Assembly (NCBI GenBank): GCA_900318375.1
Contig: ONKG01000012.1
Location: forward strand, 1 to 64,000
Reading direction: 5' to 3'
From: an uncultured Lachnospiraceae bacterium
GTDB lineage: Bacteria > Bacillota > Clostridia > Lachnospirales > Lachnospiraceae
DNA length: 64,000 nt
In this document: piece after piece, positions 25,300 to 34,583 of the stretch
How positions within the stretch are numbered: position 1 is the first letter of the stretch
Layout: every line of letters begins with the position of its first letter
Notes under the pieces: model-generated
The model's input: the letters and a program-made list of their open reading frames with translations, nothing else
Databases searched by the model: none
What the model was told of the DNA's origin: nothing
Made by a program: the position numbers and the translations under genes

Positions 25300-27117
25300 C
25301 TACAGGCAGGACGCAAGCTCCCTGGCTTCCTCGAGGACGCTCTCGAATTTCTGCAGCGCTGCATGTAGGGGAGCGGGGCTCGCGAGGTCAACACCTGCGT
25401 GCCGAAGCTCATCAAGGGGATCCGCGCTTCCGCCCATGGAGAGGAATTCCAGATACCGCCTGACTGCCTGCCCGCCGCCGGTACGCACAGCCTCGGAGAG
25501 GGCCACTGCGGAAGTGTAGCCGGTGGCATATTTGTAGACGTAAAAAGGCCTGTAAAAATGCGGGATCCTTGCCCATTCATATTTCACTTCCTCATCCATG
25601 ACCAGGACAGGTCCGAAATAGTCGCGGACCAGGCCTTCATAGAGGGAGTTAAGGCTCTCCGGATCCAGGGCCTCGCCGCGCTCCGCCATCTCATGCGCGT
25701 TCTTTTCAAACTCGGCGAACATCACCTGACGGAAGACAGTGCCCTTGAAGTTCTCCAGATACTGGTTGAGAAGAGCCAGACGCTCCCCGGGATCCCGTTC
25801 GGTCTTCAGAAGATGCTCCACCAGGAGATTTTCATTGACCGTTGAGGCGACCTCCGCGACGAAGAGCGTGTACTCCGCGTACTGCGGGGGCTGGGTGTGG
25901 TTGGAATGCCACGTGTGCATGGAATGTCCCATCTCATGAGCAATGGTGGAAACGCTGTCCAGAGTCCCCGTGAAATTCGTCATGATATAGGGATTCGAAC
26001 CATAGGTGCCGGAACTGAAAGCGCCGCTGCTCTTCCCGCGGTTGGGATAAACATCGATCCAGCGCGAGGAAAAGCCTTCCCGGACAATCCTGGTGTAGCT
26101 CTCTCCCAGCGGCGCCACGGCATCCAGGATGATCTGCTGTGCCTGTTGGTAGGTATACTTTCTGCCGCTGCTGCCGGTAAGAGGCGTGTATAGATCGTAA
26201 TAGTGCAGCTGGTCCAGAGACAGGAGCTTTTTGCGAAGTTCCGCGTAGCCGTACATAGCCGGCAGGTGTGCACGCACCGTTTCGATCAGGGTATCATAAA
26301 CCTCCGCAGGAACATTTTCGTCCGCCATGGACATGGCCCGTGAAGAAGCATAGCCGCGGACCTGGGCCTGAGCGGCTGCCGCCTTGACCGCGCCGGCATA
26401 AGCGGAGGCAAAGGTATTGATATGCTGCCGGTATCCCTTGTAAAAGCTGCGGAAAGAATTTTCACGCAGAGTCCGGTCGGGACTCGTCTGAAGCAGTATA
26501 TAATTCGAACCGGTAAGCTCATGTTCCTGCCCCTCCGCGTCTTTGACCGGATCGAAGACCAGATCCGCATCCTGCAGATTGTCCGCGATCTGCCCGGGCG
26601 CTGCGAAAACCTCGCCGAAACGGGCCAGCAGGGCCTCTTCTTTCTCTGAAAGCGTGTGGGGCTTCTGCCGGACCAGTTTTTCCATGACAAAGCGATAGGG
26701 AGCAAGAGTCTCTTTCTCCATCACCTTCCGCAGTGTCTGCTCCGAAAGCGATAAAATCTGCGGCTGGACAAAGGCCGTGCGTGTCACCGCCTCCACGTAT
26801 TTTGCGTAAATGCGGGCATACATCTTCTGCGCCTGCGGGGCGCGCGTGTCCTCGCTCCTGCGAAGATTCGCATAAGAAAACAGGTCGCTCAGGAGAAGGT
26901 CAAGCTCAGTCTCCGCCTCCAGCAGGGCACGGATGTTCTTTGCGGTCTCCCCGTCATCCGCCTGCACGATTTTTCCGTCAAAGGCCGCAACGGCATCCAC
27001 CTTCTGTGAGAGACCGGCAAAAGCCTCCTCCCATGCCTCATCATCTTTGAAAAGAGAGCTCAGGTCCCACAAAAACGCCGGGTCCATATCCTTTCTGTCT
27101 TTGAGCTGCTCCGCCAT
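25300..27117 (-). CDS. pepF: Oligoendopeptidase F
   Basis: A 605-residue M3-family zinc metallopeptidase that cleaves oligopeptides in the cytoplasm. The active-site helix IAHEMGHSMHTWHS (HExxH at about 391) and the third ligand region (YTLFVAEVASTVNE, the EVAS motif) are intact. Length is normal. The start has GGAGG ten bases upstream. With the clostripain-like and C39-like genes downstream it forms a proteolysis cluster: extracellular cleavage followed by intracellular peptide breakdown. Confidence 0.95.
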   Translation of the reverse strand: MAEQLKDRKDMDPAFLWDLSSLFKDDEAWEEAFAGLSQKVDAVAAFDGKIVQADDGETAKNIRALLEAETELDLLLSDLFSYANLRRSEDTRAPQAQKMYARIYAKYVEAVTRTAFVQPQILSLSEQTLRKVMEKETLAPYRFVMEKLVRQKPHTLSEKEEALLARFGEVFAAPGQIADNLQDADLVFDPVKDAEGQEHELTGSNYILLQTSPDRTLRENSFRSFYKGYRQHINTFASAYAGAVKAAAAQAQVRGYASSRAMSMADENVPAEVYDTLIETVRAHLPAMYGYAELRKKLLSLDQLHYYDLYTPLTGSSGRKYTYQQAQQIILDAVAPLGESYTRIVREGFSSRWIDVYPNRGKSSGAFSSGTYGSNPYIMTNFTGTLDSVSTIAHEMGHSMHTWHSNHTQPPQYAEYTLFVAEVASTVNENLLVEHLLKTERDPGERLALLNQYLENFKGTVFRQVMFAEFEKNAHEMAERGEALDPESLNSLYEGLVRDYFGPVLVMDEEVKYEWARIPHFYRPFYVYKYATGYTSAVALSEAVRTGGGQAVRRYLEFLSMGGSADPLDELRHAGVDLASPAPLHAALQKFESVLEEARELASCL

Positions 27118-27218
27118 AAACAGTATTCCTCCATTGTTTTTCTTTCCGTGCGGCTGTATATAAACTGAATCCTGACCGGGTCAAGACCCGGACAAGGCAC
27201 GCAAAATAGATTTGTTCT

Positions 27219-28241
27219 TCAGTACTCCGCGATGGAAAAAGCCCTGGCTTCGATGGTCTCAGTGCCTTCCGGGACAGGGCCCGCCGCGGTAAATACATAA
27301 GAAGCTTCCATCCCTGCCGGGATCATCACCCGGCCTGTCTCACCGCCCAGGATCTCATCGCCCTTCCTGTACAGGATAGTGACATAGGCCTCCTGGTCTT
27401 TGTCCCAGGAACAGCTGACCGTTCCCGACAGTTCCGGCAGTTCGCCAAAAGAGAAATAGCCTTTGGCGAGTCCCTCCGAATTCTTCCGACCGGCTGAAGG
27501 AGTCTCCTCTTCATATTCCGGAAGTATCCTCACACTGACTTCCCCTGTCATGTAATTGTCCGAGGGCGGCATATTGAGCTCTTCTTCTGTTGGATAATAT
27601 GTTTCGGGATCTTCCGAGACCGCCGTAAATCTGACCCTTGCAGGAGTCCTTCCCCTCACTGTCATTTCGGACGCAAAATAGATCTCATCTCCCGGAAGTA
27701 TGTAGGTGCGGATCGTCTTCTGGACCTTGGACAACTCTTCTCCGTTGTCATCATATGCGGTGACAGTCAGTGTCGGCCATACCATGGCAAGATCATTATC
27801 ACTGTTGGAAATCTTTACGGCATAATCCACAAGATAGGCAGGGAGGGCGCTGCCGTAATCATCTGTCTTTACGGGAGGATAAACATCAGACTCATCGATC
27901 TCCGTGATCGAATAGCCGCTCTCCGTGATCTCCGCCTCGGGCAGCTCCTTCTCTTTCTCTTCCAGACTTTTGGCCTCTTCGGCTGTCAGGTCCAGATAGA
28001 GGTTCTCTTCCTTATCCGCCGGGCCGTAGACCGTCCCGGCTTCAGGGCCCTTGCCGCATCCTGTCAGAAGTGCCGCAGTGACGATCAGCAGAGCTGAGAC
28101 GAGAGCGCACACATAAAAGCTCCCGCCCCGTTTTTTGTGTGTTTCATGACCGGAGCCCTCCGCTCCGGGATATTTTTCAAGACCTGACCGGTTTCCTTTC
28201 CGGAAAGACTGTTTCTGTCTATTTATCATTCTTGTGATCAT
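27219..28241 (-). CDS. Lipoprotein of unknown function
   Basis: About 340 residues with a lipobox (ALLTGCG, Cys at about residue 62). The start is uncertain: the ATG at 28241 leaves an unusually long N-terminus before the hydrophobic segment; a GTG at 28112 with GGGAG upstream would give a short signal peptide without a basic end. The mature part has an acidic helix (about 70-110) and then beta-rich segments (about 140-330, for example TLTVTAYDDNGEEL and VSCSWDKDQEAYVTILY), like immunoglobulin-type folds. It lies upstream of pepF on the same strand. No family was recognised. Confidence 0.7.
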   Translation of the reverse strand: MITRMINRQKQSFRKGNRSGLEKYPGAEGSGHETHKKRGGSFYVCALVSALLIVTAALLTGCGKGPEAGTVYGPADKEENLYLDLTAEEAKSLEEKEKELPEAEITESGYSITEIDESDVYPPVKTDDYGSALPAYLVDYAVKISNSDNDLAMVWPTLTVTAYDDNGEELSKVQKTIRTYILPGDEIYFASEMTVRGRTPARVRFTAVSEDPETYYPTEEELNMPPSDNYMTGEVSVRILPEYEEETPSAGRKNSEGLAKGYFSFGELPELSGTVSCSWDKDQEAYVTILYRKGDEILGGETGRVMIPAGMEASYVFTAAGPVPEGTETIEARAFSIAEY

Positions 28242-28354
28242 GACCTTCCGTTCACAAACATCTATGTATAAACTACGCATTGCTCCGCGCCATGGGCACT
28301 TTCCCACTCTCATAGTGCGTTCCGCATTTACCATATCAGTATACCACTTCTGCG

Positions 28355-28535
28355 GGAATCTCGGGAGAAAAAAACAGAACCGGTTTATTCAGAGTATATT
28401 CGGCAGAGAAGACAGGATCGGGATGTTCGGAGTATATTCGGCAGAGAAGACAGGATCGGGATGTTCGGAGTATATTCGGCAGAGAAGACAGGATCGGGAT
28501 GTTCGGAGTGTATTCGGGAGAAAAGACAGGACCGG
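28355..28535. repeat. 38-nt tandem repeat, four copies plus degenerate ends
   Basis: Copies start at 28393, 28431, 28469 and 28507, exactly 38 bases apart. They are nearly identical (AGTATATTCGGCAGAGAAGA as the first half), and a degenerate partial copy lies before 28393. All frames are open on the minus strand, but this follows from the period and is not coding evidence. It lies in the 520-base gap between the lipoprotein and the giant surface protein genes; nothing else is visible there except the array at 28690. Confidence 0.9.
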
Positions 28536-28689
28536 GGAATCTTTCGCGCGCCGGCAGAAGCACAGAATCTGTACAGATCCATCTGAAAGGCGTTCTGCGC
28601 ACATTCCAGTGAACCTTCACCCGCCCTCAAACGGGAGTGCGGTGCAGCTTCTGCCGGCATTTTGGGATTCCCGGCCCTGTCTGTTTTCA

Positions 28690-28735
28690 GATTACATTAT
28701 TTACATAATTTACATTACTTACAGTGTTTACAGCG
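28690..28735 (-). repeat. Five 9-nt units after the surface-protein gene
   Basis: On the minus strand, 29 bases after the stop codon, GCGCTGTAA, ACACTGTAA, GTAATGTAA, ATTATGTAA and ATAATGTAA follow each other. All contain TAA in the same frame (period 9). Confidence 0.7.
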
Positions 28736-28764
28736 CAGTCCTCACTGCTCCGGAACACCTTTCC

Positions 28765-31700
28765 TCAGTGCTTCTTTCCGCGCCGCTTCGCGATGAGGAT
28801 CCCTGCGGATGCAATCGCCGCCAGAAGAGCAGGTATGAGATAGACAGCAATGTTGGTGTCATCTCCTGTCCTGACAGGGGACCCGGAGCGGACGGTCTCC
28901 GGAGAGGCCGGTGTGACGTTCTTTTTTGCAGAAGCAGTTTTCGTGGTGTCCGGTTCCACGGGCTGCTCAGGGTGTTTGACAGTCCCCGGTTTGTCCGGGA
29001 TCTGCGGTGTGTCTTCGGGTTCTTCAGGAGTATCCGGCTTTTCAGGTTCGGCGAGCAGCACCGTCTGCGCGGGGTCGTTCAGATCCTTGTGTTCCGCGAT
29101 CAGGTATTCCTTTTCCTCCTGGTCTGTCTTTTCCTTGTCGTCCCCATCTGCCGAAGACCCGTCTGATGAGGCTTCAATGGCAGAGATATAGAGCTCCTCG
29201 AAAGCCACGATCTGCAGCTGTTCTCCCGCTGAACCGTCTTCCCTTTTCTCTTTGTCCCCGAATAAACCGGAAGCATCAAAAAAGAAGTCCAGTGTCGTCT
29301 CCCCATCTTTTTCCGCAGGCTTGAACTGCGCCCGGGCAGCAGCCTCTTCTCCTCCCATGGCCAAGGGCTTTCCGCTGTCTTTGCGCATAAGAGTTCCCTG
29401 CAGCAGGTATGTCCTGCCCGGGATCAGATTCTTCCAGGTGACATGATCTCGAACAATCACTTTTCCATCAGCCGTGACTGTTTTTGTCATCTCTTCCGCA
29501 GTTTGGTCACTTGTGTCAGTCATGCCATCCTGGGTATAATCTGCGGAAGCGGCTGCGGCAGCTGCGGCATAGGTCCGGATCAGAGGATAATGCACACTCT
29601 GGTCCTCATCATCGGGATCTTCGTGGACTGCAATGGGCGTATCTGTTCCCGGTTCATGGCCGTCGGGAGTATTACCCGGACGATCGGGTGTGCCTGCTCC
29701 GGGATTGTCCTTGTCAGGCTTGCCATTGAGATAAAGTCTCTCAAAGGCAACGACCGTTGTCCCCTCCAAAAGGGAGGCGTCGTAGGTAAATGTCAGATCC
29801 ACGATCTCCACACTGTCTTTGGCAGTAAAGGAAGCCTCTGCGGAAACATCCTTTCCCTCTGAATCCTTCAAAGGCTTTCCGGTCGATTTGTCTACCAGGA
29901 ATCCGGTCACACGATATTTCTGTCCGGGAATAAGCCCCCTGCAGGTCACATGGTCTACCGTGACCGCTCCGTCCGCGGCCTGTCCTATGTGCATTCCTGT
30001 CAGCTGGTCTTTCGCATCTGTCTCTATGGAGACGAGATGTACTGTCTGAGACTCATCCTCCAGATCGGTGTGCGACACAATATCCTTTCCGCCGTTCGTG
30101 CTGTCGTGATAGTCCGGGGTGCCGCCCTGTGTTGTTTCCGTTCCGGGAGTTTCTGTTCCGGGGGTCTCCGTTCCGGGAGTCTCCGTTCCCGGATCTTCTG
30201 ATCCCGGACTTTCTGTTTCGGAAACCGCCTCGGAAGCATATTCAAAGCACACAAGCGTCATGCCTTCTGCTTTGGACGCGTCAAAGGTAAAGCGCAGCTG
30301 AACTGCGGCAGAGGGGGAAAGGATTTTCCTTGTCACTGCGCACTCAACTGTCCGTCCGTCGATCTGCAGGGGTTTTCCTGTCTCCTTGACATAAATGACA
30401 CCGTGGAAGGTCACTTCCTTTCCGATGTATTCCTCCATCCCGCCGTAAGTCACCAGATCCGTGAGCGTCACCATGCCCTTCTGATCGGCAAAATGGTCTC
30501 CGTTCTCATCCAGAAGTTCGGTCTCCAGCACGGGTTTGAGTGTGTTCTCGATGTTGCCCAGAGTGATCGTCTGTCCCTCCGCGTAAACGGAAAAATCATC
30601 GGAAAACATCTTCATACCGCGGTTGTTATCCCCTTCGATTTCCTGGATATGATAAGAACCGTAGGGAAGGGCTCCCAGGGAATCGTCCGGCTCCGTATCG
30701 ATTCCGAACCAGAGCCTTCCGGTATCTGTCTTCTGTCGGGCAGCCCACTTGGCAGTGCTGTCAAAATATCCGTTTTCATCTGTTGTAAACCGGTGTTTTT
30801 CTATTTCTTTTCCGTCCCTGTCATAGGAAGTGACCTCAAAAGTCACCCCTGCCATCCGCTTCTGGGTATATCCGTTGATCTTGCGGATGGAAAAATCTCC
30901 GCGCATGACGCGGTTCTTAACAGATGTGTCCGCGGATGAAGACAGGTCCTTGATCTTCCCGTTTTCGGTGACTGTAAAGCGGACGGGGGATGCGCCCTTG
31001 CGGGTATAGCCTTCGGGAGGTGTCGTCTCCTCAACCCGGTACTTGCCATAGGACAGTGCATGGGCTCCGGTCCCGGCTGTACCGTCCCCTCCTGTCACCA
31101 GAGTCATGGCCTCCGCTCCGGGCAGGATCTTTTTCCCGTCCGCATAGACGGAAAGATCTCCGTCATTGTAAATTGTCAGTACGGTACCCTCGATCCAGGC
31201 TCCGCCGAGGGGGCTGCTCTGCAGGGTTTCAAGGTCACGCTTGCAGACCTTTACGCCGCCGAAGATCAGCCGGTCTTCACTGTTCACCACAACAGTCTCC
31301 GTCAGAGAATCCACCTTTACGGCGTGGATTTTTTCATCCGGGAGATAACCCTCCGGAGTCACGGTCTCCTTGACATAATAAGTCTTTCCCGCAAGGACCT
31401 CGATCTCGTTGGAACGGCCGTCCGCGCTGATCAAAAAGGTGCCTGCCGCGGCACGTTCCTCTTCGGCGTCCTCCTCGGAATTGTAAAGCGTATAGACTGC
31501 CCCGAGGATGGGGAGTGTATCGGATGCCTTCTCTTCCTTTTCCTCCGAGGAATGTTTTCTGACAATGATCTTGCCCTTGCAGGGCGGTTCCTTTGATTCG
31601 ACAATGACCTTTTCGCCGCCGGGAACTGTCACCTGGTGGACTGTCTCATCAAGCTTGAAGCCCGGGGAAGGCGTCGTCTCCCTGAGCGTATAGGAACCGG

Positions 31701-33984
31701 CATTTACTTTCAGTTCATTGGAAATACCGTCCTTTCCTGTTTTCAGAGTGCCGACACTGTTTCCGTCCGAATCATACAATGTGTACACGGCACCCTCAAG
31801 GCTGTAGGGGCTGCCTTCCAGGTCCGTATCCGCCGCGGGATCCGAGGAGACTTTTTTTACATATACAAAGCCCTGGAGGGGCTCATCCTTCAGTTCTGTC
31901 CAGGTCGTCGCCGACACACTGTCCGCGACCTTCAGCCTGTATACGCCATTGTCCTGCTTATAACCTTTGGGCGCACTGATCTCTCTCACATAGTAATACT
32001 TGCCTGCGAGCACGCTGAGCAGATTGGACTTTCCGTCTTTTCCTGTTGTAAAGACGCCCACAGGCTCGTTGCCGTCCCGGGCATCCTCCGCATCGGCATA
32101 CATTCCGTATCTGGCCCCTTCAAGCGCTTTGCCCGTCCCGGAGTCTTTTTTGATGATCCCCGCCCTGGCATAAACAGGAGTATTAACCGCCCTGATCGTC
32201 ATGCCCTGGCCTTCTGTGAATACATATGGTCCGAAGGGCTCTTCATGTACCTGATATCCTCTGGGTGTTGTAAGCTCCTTCAGATAATATGTGCCGGGCG
32301 CGCAGTAGAAAATCGCCTGATTCCAGACGCCGCTCTTGCCGCTCATTCCCGCCGTAATGACGTCCAGTTCAACCGTCATCCCCTTATTGCTGTACACATG
32401 TGCTTTTTTCGTGCAGGCCTTGTCTGTGTAGAGGCGGAAATTGACCGGTCCTCCGGCAGCAGTCTCATGAAGGCAATAGTATTCCTTGTAGGCCTGCCGC
32501 ATATCCGGATCCGAGCAGGTCTTCTCCAGGACCAGGCTGGTAGGAAGATCTTTCTCAATAAATCCGAAAACATAGGCCTGTATCCAGTGTCCTTCCTTCT
32601 GAATACGCCCGCTGACATAAATATGTACTTTATTCATGTCCGGAAGCGCTTTGGAAGCCACGCCGTTTTTATAGGCGGAAACCAGCGAAGTAAGGTTCTT
32701 TTCCAGATTCGGGCGGTCATATTCCACACCCGCGAGTTCCGCATAGCGCATGGACATAGCTTCATGGCAGGCTGCCACTGCAACCTTCTTCGAATTGCTC
32801 CCGAAGCCTCTGGATTTAGCCAGCTCCTCGCCATAGCTGTCCAGCATTGTATAGTAATACAGCCTGATCATCACACCGTCCGTGACCTGGGTGACATTGG
32901 GCAGGGTCGACCATCTGGGAAGTCCCCTGTCATCCGGCACTACGCAGACACCAGTATATTCATTTCCCTTTTCATCGCGGATATTGATCGGCGTAGTATG
33001 TCCTCTGTGTCCGGTGATGTCCCTGCCGATCCCGAGTTCCTCATAATCGATCTCCGATTCCTTGCTGACAATCTCAGCCCGTGACGGGACAAAAGAGGAT
33101 CCGGCTCCTTTGGTCAGGCTGCGGAATGCAAGATTAAATTCTCCCGCTGTCATCCAGGGCTCTTCCTCAATAGTCTGTGCCTGAGCCGTCGCATCCGCCG
33201 CAGCTGCATCTGAAGCAGCCGGATCGGATGCGGAGGTATTTCCTGTTTCTGTATTCGAGGTTCCGGAATCAGTCCCGTCATTCTGTCCGCCAGTATTTTC
33301 CGCCTCCCGGGCGGGATTCCGGTCCCTGGTCTGCCCGTCCTGCTGCCCGTCTTTTTGACTTCCTGCCTGATCCTCTCCCTGGCTTGGCTTCTGATCCCGG
33401 GAAGCAGTATCTGCCTGTGAAGATGTATCCGCCTGTGAAGGGGAATCAGTGTTTGTCTCCTCCTCTTTGCCGGATGTATTTTTATCCTCCTCTGTATCGG
33501 CCTCTGTTCCGGCGCCGTTTTCACCGTCTCCGCTTTTTTCAGCATCCTCACCTGATCCGGAGGTGCTGCCTGTTTCCGCCGCGGCTGCAGTGGAAGATGT
33601 CAGGTCTTCATCTGCCTGCTCAGCTTCTTCCGGGGCAGCATTGCCGGGATCATCCCTTTTACCGCCGCTTCCCGGGGATTCCGGCCCGCCGTTTTCAGCC
33701 GCCGGCTCTGCAGAGGATGCGCCCTCCACAGTATTTTTCATCTTGACTGATCCGCTCTCGTAATAGCGCTCAGACCTTTTTCCGGTGTCCGCCGCGTACA
33801 CCTGCGCCGGCTTTCTGATTCCTGTCCAGGGCATGGAAGTAAACAGGATCAACAAGATCATGCAAGCTGCCAGCAGAGCGGTACCGTATTTTATTCCTGA
33901 CCTGAATGGGGATTTGAACCGCTTCCGCACACTATGTTCCGATAAAGAGCGGGGTCCGCTCTTTTTTTCCATCTTCTTTTTCAA
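28765..33984 (-). CDS. Giant surface adhesin: putative thioester, SpaA/Cna-B and VaFE domains, sortase-type tail
   Basis: 1739 residues. The N-terminus carries a basic stretch and a membrane or signal segment (about 32-65, ending near QVYAADTG). Low-complexity acidic Ser/Gln-rich sequence follows to about 270. Residues about 275-505 resemble a bacterial thioester domain: a Cys in YTGVCVVPD and a Gln in HWIQAYVFGF could form the Cys-Gln bond. Then come about six SpaA/Cna-B type domains (repeated YYVREI, YTLRET, GYxxD), which often hold Lys-Asn isopeptide bonds. Three VaFE domains follow (LVCFEYAS, TVVAFERLY, QIVAFEELY). A Pro-rich spacer leads to SPVRTGDDT, a hydrophobic helix and a basic RRGKKH end, a sorting signal with a non-LPxTG motif. 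The start is a TTG with GGAGG. No sortase gene is in the window. Confidence 0.88.
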   Translation of the reverse strand: MKKKMEKKSGPRSLSEHSVRKRFKSPFRSGIKYGTALLAACMILLILFTSMPWTGIRKPAQVYAADTGKRSERYYESGSVKMKNTVEGASSAEPAAENGGPESPGSGGKRDDPGNAAPEEAEQADEDLTSSTAAAAETGSTSGSGEDAEKSGDGENGAGTEADTEEDKNTSGKEEETNTDSPSQADTSSQADTASRDQKPSQGEDQAGSQKDGQQDGQTRDRNPAREAENTGGQNDGTDSGTSNTETGNTSASDPAASDAAAADATAQAQTIEEEPWMTAGEFNLAFRSLTKGAGSSFVPSRAEIVSKESEIDYEELGIGRDITGHRGHTTPINIRDEKGNEYTGVCVVPDDRGLPRWSTLPNVTQVTDGVMIRLYYYTMLDSYGEELAKSRGFGSNSKKVAVAACHEAMSMRYAELAGVEYDRPNLEKNLTSLVSAYKNGVASKALPDMNKVHIYVSGRIQKEGHWIQAYVFGFIEKDLPTSLVLEKTCSDPDMRQAYKEYYCLHETAAGGPVNFRLYTDKACTKKAHVYSNKGMTVELDVITAGMSGKSGVWNQAIFYCAPGTYYLKELTTPRGYQVHEEPFGPYVFTEGQGMTIRAVNTPVYARAGIIKKDSGTGKALEGARYGMYADAEDARDGNEPVGVFTTGKDGKSNLLSVLAGKYYYVREISAPKGYKQDNGVYRLKVADSVSATTWTELKDEPLQGFVYVKKVSSDPAADTDLEGSPYSLEGAVYTLYDSDGNSVGTLKTGKDGISNELKVNAGSYTLRETTPSPGFKLDETVHQVTVPGGEKVIVESKEPPCKGKIIVRKHSSEEKEEKASDTLPILGAVYTLYNSEEDAEEERAAAGTFLISADGRSNEIEVLAGKTYYVKETVTPEGYLPDEKIHAVKVDSLTETVVVNSEDRLIFGGVKVCKRDLETLQSSPLGGAWIEGTVLTIYNDGDLSVYADGKKILPGAEAMTLVTGGDGTAGTGAHALSYGKYRVEETTPPEGYTRKGASPVRFTVTENGKIKDLSSSADTSVKNRVMRGDFSIRKINGYTQKRMAGVTFEVTSYDRDGKEIEKHRFTTDENGYFDSTAKWAARQKTDTGRLWFGIDTEPDDSLGALPYGSYHIQEIEGDNNRGMKMFSDDFSVYAEGQTITLGNIENTLKPVLETELLDENGDHFADQKGMVTLTDLVTYGGMEEYIGKEVTFHGVIYVKETGKPLQIDGRTVECAVTRKILSPSAAVQLRFTFDASKAEGMTLVCFEYASEAVSETESPGSEDPGTETPGTETPGTETPGTETTQGGTPDYHDSTNGGKDIVSHTDLEDESQTVHLVSIETDAKDQLTGMHIGQAADGAVTVDHVTCRGLIPGQKYRVTGFLVDKSTGKPLKDSEGKDVSAEASFTAKDSVEIVDLTFTYDASLLEGTTVVAFERLYLNGKPDKDNPGAGTPDRPGNTPDGHEPGTDTPIAVHEDPDDEDQSVHYPLIRTYAAAAAAASADYTQDGMTDTSDQTAEEMTKTVTADGKVIVRDHVTWKNLIPGRTYLLQGTLMRKDSGKPLAMGGEEAAARAQFKPAEKDGETTLDFFFDASGLFGDKEKREDGSAGEQLQIVAFEELYISAIEASSDGSSADGDDKEKTDQEEKEYLIAEHKDLNDPAQTVLLAEPEKPDTPEEPEDTPQIPDKPGTVKHPEQPVEPDTTKTASAKKNVTPASPETVRSGSPVRTGDDTNIAVYLIPALLAAIASAGILIAKRRGKKH

Positions 33985-34425
33985 AATATCCTCCTTTTCA
34001 TTCTGAACAGCCTGTCGATCTCAGGCTAGTCCCGTACTGTTGCGTATATTTTTTGTACGGTCCGTCGGCCCTTCGGCCTGTTCAGAGCGCAGTTAACCAA
34101 TCCCGCCGGTCTGCAGTCGCTGCAGAAACGGCGAAAAACTCCTGCCTGCACGAAGCAGTTTTATTCACATAAATGCGGGACAGAAAGATTCTGCCTTTTA
34201 AAAAAAGAAAGATGGTGGTCGTCCGATCCGGACAGATTTCAGAATGTTTTATCGGGCGGCTGAACTCTCATCTATCAGCCGTGTAAAATACAATAGCACC
34301 TGCATTACATATATGTCAATTTATTTCGCATTTATTACATCAATTTATTGGTTTATATCCGATATATCGTATTTTCAAAAAAACAGTGCAAGGCTGTTTA
34401 CGGGACTCCGGCCTGGAGACCGGGT

Positions 34426-34482
34426 GGGACAAGCAGAACCGTCCTCAGTGTCCCGGAAACGTCCCCAGTGTCCCGTTGTCCC
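34426..34482. repeat. REP-like element
   Basis: GGGACA and TGTCCC ends flank CAGAACCGTCCTCAGTGTCCC and a second CGTCCCCAGTGTCCC block. It shares its core with the elements at 9887-10006 and 21742-21821. It lies in the 600-base gap 33985-34583 between divergent surface-protein and NlpC genes; the rest of that gap holds only a small GGCC hairpin near 34067 and AT-rich DNA. Confidence 0.7.
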
Positions 34483-34523
34483 AAAATTGTAATAAAAAAG
34501 TAACAATTACATAAAATCTGTAG

Positions 34524-34529
34524 TATAAT
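34524..34529 (+). promoter_or_regulatory. Probable -10 box of the NlpC/P60 gene
   Basis: TATAAT in an AT-rich stretch 55 bases before the start codon. The -35 box is weak (TAACAA about 18 bases upstream). Confidence 0.45.
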
Positions 34530-34583
34530 AGACACAGTTTTTTCACTATTTCCTTAAACCACATTTTCTGAACGGGGGATTCC

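Noticed and set aside
28393..28544. Possible CRISPR array
   Set aside because: The repeats are directly adjacent with no unique spacers, and no cas gene is present. The same holds for the arrays at 17755 and 55024.
28336..28660. Three overlapping minus-strand frames of 70-94 codons
   Set aside because: They are produced by the 38-nt repeat, which is open in all frames; no RBS or known domain.
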